Source: G963664835 sp965220775
GTDB lineage: Bacteria > Chloroflexota > UBA6077 > FW602-bin22 > JBCLEL01
Direction: 5' to 3'
Length of the DNA: 64,000 bases
Assembly: GCA_965220775.1 (NCBI GenBank)
Contig: OZ244845.1
Span: 744,001 to 808,000, forward strand
Below the pieces are notes generated by a model. That model was not told where the DNA came from. It worked only from the letters and a program-made list of their open reading frames with translations, and ran no database searches. The position numbers and the translations under genes are program-made. Below are positions 60,897 to 64,000 of the stretch, piece after piece (the first letter of the stretch is position 1; each line of letters begins with the position of its first letter).

Positions 60897-63119
60897 ATGA
60901 AGAATGATATCTTGGTCGGTATGGTCAGCGCTTCGCGTTTAACGGTCAGCCAGAAGCTTAAGTTGCGGTGGTGGCGGCGGGCTTTGGTGGTTGGTTTGCT
61001 GCTGCTCGTATCGTTGGGCCCCTTCACCGGTGCCGGCGCGCAGCTATCGCCGATCGACTCCTACACCATCGACTCCCGGGGCTATAGGGTGCCGATCCCC
61101 AAACCCTATGTTCTCGACATGGTCCTCAACGGGATCGAATCCGAAAGCGGTCCGTTCAAGTCGCCGAGCGACCTGTTCGTGGACAGCGATGACAGTCTCT
61201 ACGTCGTAGATACCGACAACGACCGCGTCCTCAAGTTCGACCGCGAAATGCGGCTGATGTTGATTATCGGCGAGGACTTGGATCTTAAGCGTCCCCAGGG
61301 AATCTTCGTCTCTCCAGATGGCAATATTTTCATCGCCGATACCGGCAACCAGCGCATAGTTCACGCCGATAATCGTGGCCGCTTCCTCCGTGAGTATCTC
61401 CAGCCGGATACGCCACTGCTAGAGCAAAGGCGCACTGGCTTCCGGCCAACCAAGCTGACCGTAGACCAGAGAGGCTATATGTATATCTTGGAGGAAGGGC
61501 TGACCTCCGGGATCATTCTCCTGGACGTGGAGGCTACTTTCCGCGGCTTCTTCGGAAGCACTAGGGTTGGGTTCGATCCTCGACGAATCCTTATATCCTT
61601 AGTAGCCACGGAAGAACAGAAACAGCAAATCTTCTTGCCCGAACCTACCCCGCACAGCAATCTGTACCTCACGCCGGATGGCTTTCTCTACACCGTCGTC
61701 ACCGGCGCAACTAGCAAACAGATCCAGAAACTCAATCCGGTCGGTGTCAACGTCTATGGCGCCGGCCTGTTGGCAAGAGATGCGCCCTTCGGCGAGCTGG
61801 AAAAGCCCGGCCAAAGGGCTGTCGCCGGCGCCAGTCCGGTGTCATTGGAGCTCGATGAGTCCAGCTTCGTTGACGTTACCGTAGACGAGTTCGGCATCGT
61901 CACCGTCATCGATAGCGGCAATGGTCGTGTTTATCAATACGACCAGTCGCGAAGATTGCTGGCCGTTTTTGGCGGGCTCGGCGATGGCGCCGAGCAATTC
62001 CAGTTGCCGGAGAGTATCGCAGTCGATAGCGAAGGCAGAATGTACGTAGCGGATAAGGCCCGTAACACCGTATCGCGCTTGATACCTACTCGCTTCACCC
62101 AGTTGGTACACGAGGCAAGCGAGCTCTATTTCGATGGTCAGTACCAGGAGGCAGTCGCTCTCTGGCAGTCAGTCCTCAAGCTGGATGCCCGCTATGAAGT
62201 CGCCCATGTCGGGCTCGGTAAAGCCCACCTCCGCCAGGAGGAATACGAATCAGCGATGACCGAATTCCGACTGGCATCCGACCGCTTGGGCTACTCGAAG
62301 GCGTTTAGCGAGCATCGCCACGGATGGCTTACTCGAAACTTTGGTCTGCTAACTCTCGGACTTGCGTTCCTATTGACGGCCGTAATCACGCTGACCAGCG
62401 CCACCCAACGGTTGGTCAAGAGAGCTCGTTGGGGCACTTCGGCAAGCTGGCTGCGGCCAGCCGTAGGCATCCTGAACGACCCTATAGAGACATTTTGGGA
62501 CCTGCGTGAGCGTGGAAGCCTTTGGGCGGTGCCGATCTTATTGCTGCTCGCTTGTTTGGCGCGATTGCTCAGTCCCACTCTGATGGCATTCCATATGGTA
62601 ACGGTCCCCAAAGTTGACGAAATATGGAATCTGCTCACACCGTATAACCTGATCACCTACTATCACCTCCGCGAGCTAGATCCCGACCAGGTCAACATTC
62701 TCTTGGAAATTGCGAGGGTCGTAGGACCCTGGGCGCTCTGGGTCGTGGTCAGTTACGGCATCGGTATCATCTTCGAAGGCGAGGGTTCATTCCGGGCGTT
62801 GTTGATCACCAGCGCCTACTGCCTAGTTCCATATATCCTCTTCATGCCGCCCGCCTTGCTGGCGACCCACGTGCTGACCCAAGACAATAGGGGCCTGCTG
62901 GACTTTGTCTTTAACGCCATATACCTCTGGTGTGCGGTACTTTTCTTCATTCAAACCAGGACTATCCACGACTTCGAATTTGGCAGGTCCGTCCGGATGG
63001 TCGCGACAATGGCATTCGGTATGGCTGTCCTGTTCGGCTTCGTCGGTTTGCTCTATCTGATAGGGAGCCAAATGGTGCATTTTGCCTGGGAGGTCCTCTA
63101 TGAGACCCGCGTTCTCTAG
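60897..63119 (+). CDS. NHL-repeat / TPR / Yip1-like membrane protein of the sugar-transporter operon
   Basis: A 740-residue protein. One N-terminal helix (about 28-47, possibly a signal anchor) is followed by an extracytoplasmic beta-propeller of NHL repeats (about 85-400; repeated patterns D-L-F-V-D-S-D-D-S-L-Y-V-V-D-T, then GIFVSPDGNIFIADTGNQRI, and SIAVDSEGRMYVADKARN). A TPR-like pair (about 410-460, YQEAVALWQSVLKLDARYEV) and a Yip1-like block of about six helices (480-735) complete it. It starts 90 bp after the binding-protein gene, and the permease starts inside its end. The role is unknown. It could sense ligand or scaffold the transporter. Confidence 0.78.
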   Translation: MKNDILVGMVSASRLTVSQKLKLRWWRRALVVGLLLLVSLGPFTGAGAQLSPIDSYTIDSRGYRVPIPKPYVLDMVLNGIESESGPFKSPSDLFVDSDDSLYVVDTDNDRVLKFDREMRLMLIIGEDLDLKRPQGIFVSPDGNIFIADTGNQRIVHADNRGRFLREYLQPDTPLLEQRRTGFRPTKLTVDQRGYMYILEEGLTSGIILLDVEATFRGFFGSTRVGFDPRRILISLVATEEQKQQIFLPEPTPHSNLYLTPDGFLYTVVTGATSKQIQKLNPVGVNVYGAGLLARDAPFGELEKPGQRAVAGASPVSLELDESSFVDVTVDEFGIVTVIDSGNGRVYQYDQSRRLLAVFGGLGDGAEQFQLPESIAVDSEGRMYVADKARNTVSRLIPTRFTQLVHEASELYFDGQYQEAVALWQSVLKLDARYEVAHVGLGKAHLRQEEYESAMTEFRLASDRLGYSKAFSEHRHGWLTRNFGLLTLGLAFLLTAVITLTSATQRLVKRARWGTSASWLRPAVGILNDPIETFWDLRERGSLWAVPILLLLACLARLLSPTLMAFHMVTVPKVDEIWNLLTPYNLITYYHLRELDPDQVNILLEIARVVGPWALWVVVSYGIGIIFEGEGSFRALLITSAYCLVPYILFMPPALLATHVLTQDNRGLLDFVFNAIYLWCAVLFFIQTRTIHDFEFGRSVRMVATMAFGMAVLFGFVGLLYLIGSQMVHFAWEVLYETRVL

Positions 63120-64000
63120 GAACCGACCAGTCACCGTTCCTAGCCGGCGAGGCTTGATTCGCTGGACGTTCCGTACACGAAACATTCGAGACGGTTACCT
63201 GTTCATCAGCCCGTGGCTGGTTGGATTTGCGCTCTTCGTAGCTTATCCAGTGCTGTTCTCTCTCTGGCTTAGCTTTCAAGAGATAACTGATATCCGTGGG
63301 TTGCAGGCCGAGTTTGTGGGGATTGACAACTACAAGGAAGCCTTCATTGTAGATGTGGATTTCGGACCGCTAATCCTGGGGACTTTCTTCAACTTGGTGT
63401 TGGACCTGCCAATAATCATGGTGTTCTCTCTAGGAGTCGCCTTGCTGGTCAGCGGTCCGCTGCTTGGTCGTGCCTTCTTCCGGGCGATTCTCTTTATGCC
63501 AGTTGTGATCGGCTCGGCTTTTGTGATCCACGAGCTCGCCGGCCAGGGGGTGGGCGGCCAGGCGATCGTCCGCGAATCCCAGGATTTGGAAGGCTTCCTC
63601 GGCACCTACGTCGGAGAGGGCAGCTTGGCTCCTCTATTGACCTTGATCAACCGCATCGTGTTTGTCTTGTGGCGTTCCGGCGTGCAAATCTTGATCTTCG
63701 TCGCCGGCCTACATAGTATCCCGCAGACACTCTACGAGTCGGCCAGGGTGGATGGCGGTTCCAATTGGGGCATCTTCTGGAAGATTACCTTGCCGCTACT
63801 TTCGCCATTCATCTTGGTCAACATCATCTACACGATTGTGGACTCATTCACCGAGCCATTCAACTCTACTCTCAATTACATACACACCACTGCATTGAGT
63901 CGAGAGTTCCGGCTCGACTACGGTGCGGCCATGGGGTTGATTTATTTCGCGATGATATTCGCGATCCTCCTCTTAGTGGTTCTCTGGTCGCGGAAGTTCG
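63100..64000 (+). CDS. ABC sugar transporter permease (MalF/UgpA type), truncated by the window edge
   Basis: The first 300 residues of a binding-protein-dependent permease. ATG 63100 overlaps the previous gene by 20 bp, with GGGAGG upstream. Basic residues 1-35 precede the first helix (GYLFISPWLVGFALFVAYPV). Further helices follow, and the ATPase-contact EAA loop reads E-S-A-R-V-D-G-G-S-N-W-G-I-F-W-K-I-T-L-P (about 215-234). A second permease is expected beyond the edge. Together with the stalked lipoprotein it imports a sugar or sugar acid. Confidence 0.92.
   Translation, partial: MRPAFSRNRPVTVPSRRGLIRWTFRTRNIRDGYLFISPWLVGFALFVAYPVLFSLWLSFQEITDIRGLQAEFVGIDNYKEAFIVDVDFGPLILGTFFNLVLDLPIIMVFSLGVALLVSGPLLGRAFFRAILFMPVVIGSAFVIHELAGQGVGGQAIVRESQDLEGFLGTYVGEGSLAPLLTLINRIVFVLWRSGVQILIFVAGLHSIPQTLYESARVDGGSNWGIFWKITLPLLSPFILVNIIYTIVDSFTEPFNSTLNYIHTTALSREFRLDYGAAMGLIYFAMIFAILLLVVLWSRKF

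Overview
The window is GC-rich, close to 60% by eye. It most resembles a chromosomal stretch of a Chloroflexota-like bacterium. Support for this: a sugar-ABC lipoprotein with a long Val-Glu-Lys stalk behind a twin-arginine lipobox; a large SRP RNA with an Alu domain; an NHL/TPR/Yip1-like membrane protein inside the sugar-transporter operon; frequent TTG/GTG starts; and many HicAB/VapBC modules. Phylum assignment is inference. MurJ, PyrE, FtsA/FtsZ, GlmU, IspE, KsgA, Acs and IlvD show an ordinary peptidoglycan-making chromosome rather than a plasmid or phage.

Layout. 1-9.4 kb (minus strand) is a polymorphic-toxin locus: a 1995-residue SpvB/RHS protein with a type-44-like toxin tip and a downstream membrane immunity candidate, then an orphan RHS tip with its own membrane immunity candidate, then broken RHS core fragments running off the left edge. 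9.6-11.1 kb is a mosaic of hairpin repeats. 11.1-14.7 kb holds murJ and pyrE, with two non-autonomous transposon-like elements that carry 8-bp target duplications. 15-21.8 kb holds a phage-collar-like protein, an OGG1-like glycosylase without the usual lysine, acetyl-CoA synthetase, a decayed vapBC locus with a third element, and a PaaK-like ligase. 22.4-27.6 kb is an operon for a MacAB-like exporter whose adaptor has an enormous coiled-coil hairpin. It ends in a peroxiredoxin-like gene with an in-frame TGA exactly at the catalytic cysteine, a strong selenoprotein candidate. ilvD, a small zinc ribbon, comEC and ftsA-ftsZ follow.

35.3-36.7 kb is a cluster of toxin-antitoxin modules, living and dead (hicB-type relic, hicAB, doc relic, vapBC-like pair). 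A heterodimeric ABC exporter follows, then a defence island at 40.5-49.5 kb: hicBA relic, hsdR, orphan hicB, an AbiJ-like/STM4504-family gene, a small membrane protein, hsdS, a DUF559 nuclease and hsdM, peppered with CCCTCTCCC palindromes. 50-52 kb holds an ABC-2 exporter.

52.5-58.4 kb is a conserved minus-strand housekeeping block read in the order SRP RNA, ksgA, ispE, glmU, CBS-domain transporter, with tRNA-Arg(CCU) at its end. 58.7-64 kb is a sugar ABC transporter operon (lipoprotein, NHL/TPR/Yip1 protein, permease) that continues past the right edge.

The items most worth a second look are the TGA-containing redoxin, the transposon-like family with target duplications (excising one copy in silico restores a clean murJ/pyrE junction), the RHS tip/immunity cassettes, the giant adaptor hairpin, and the set of toxin-antitoxin modules decaying by single-codon changes.
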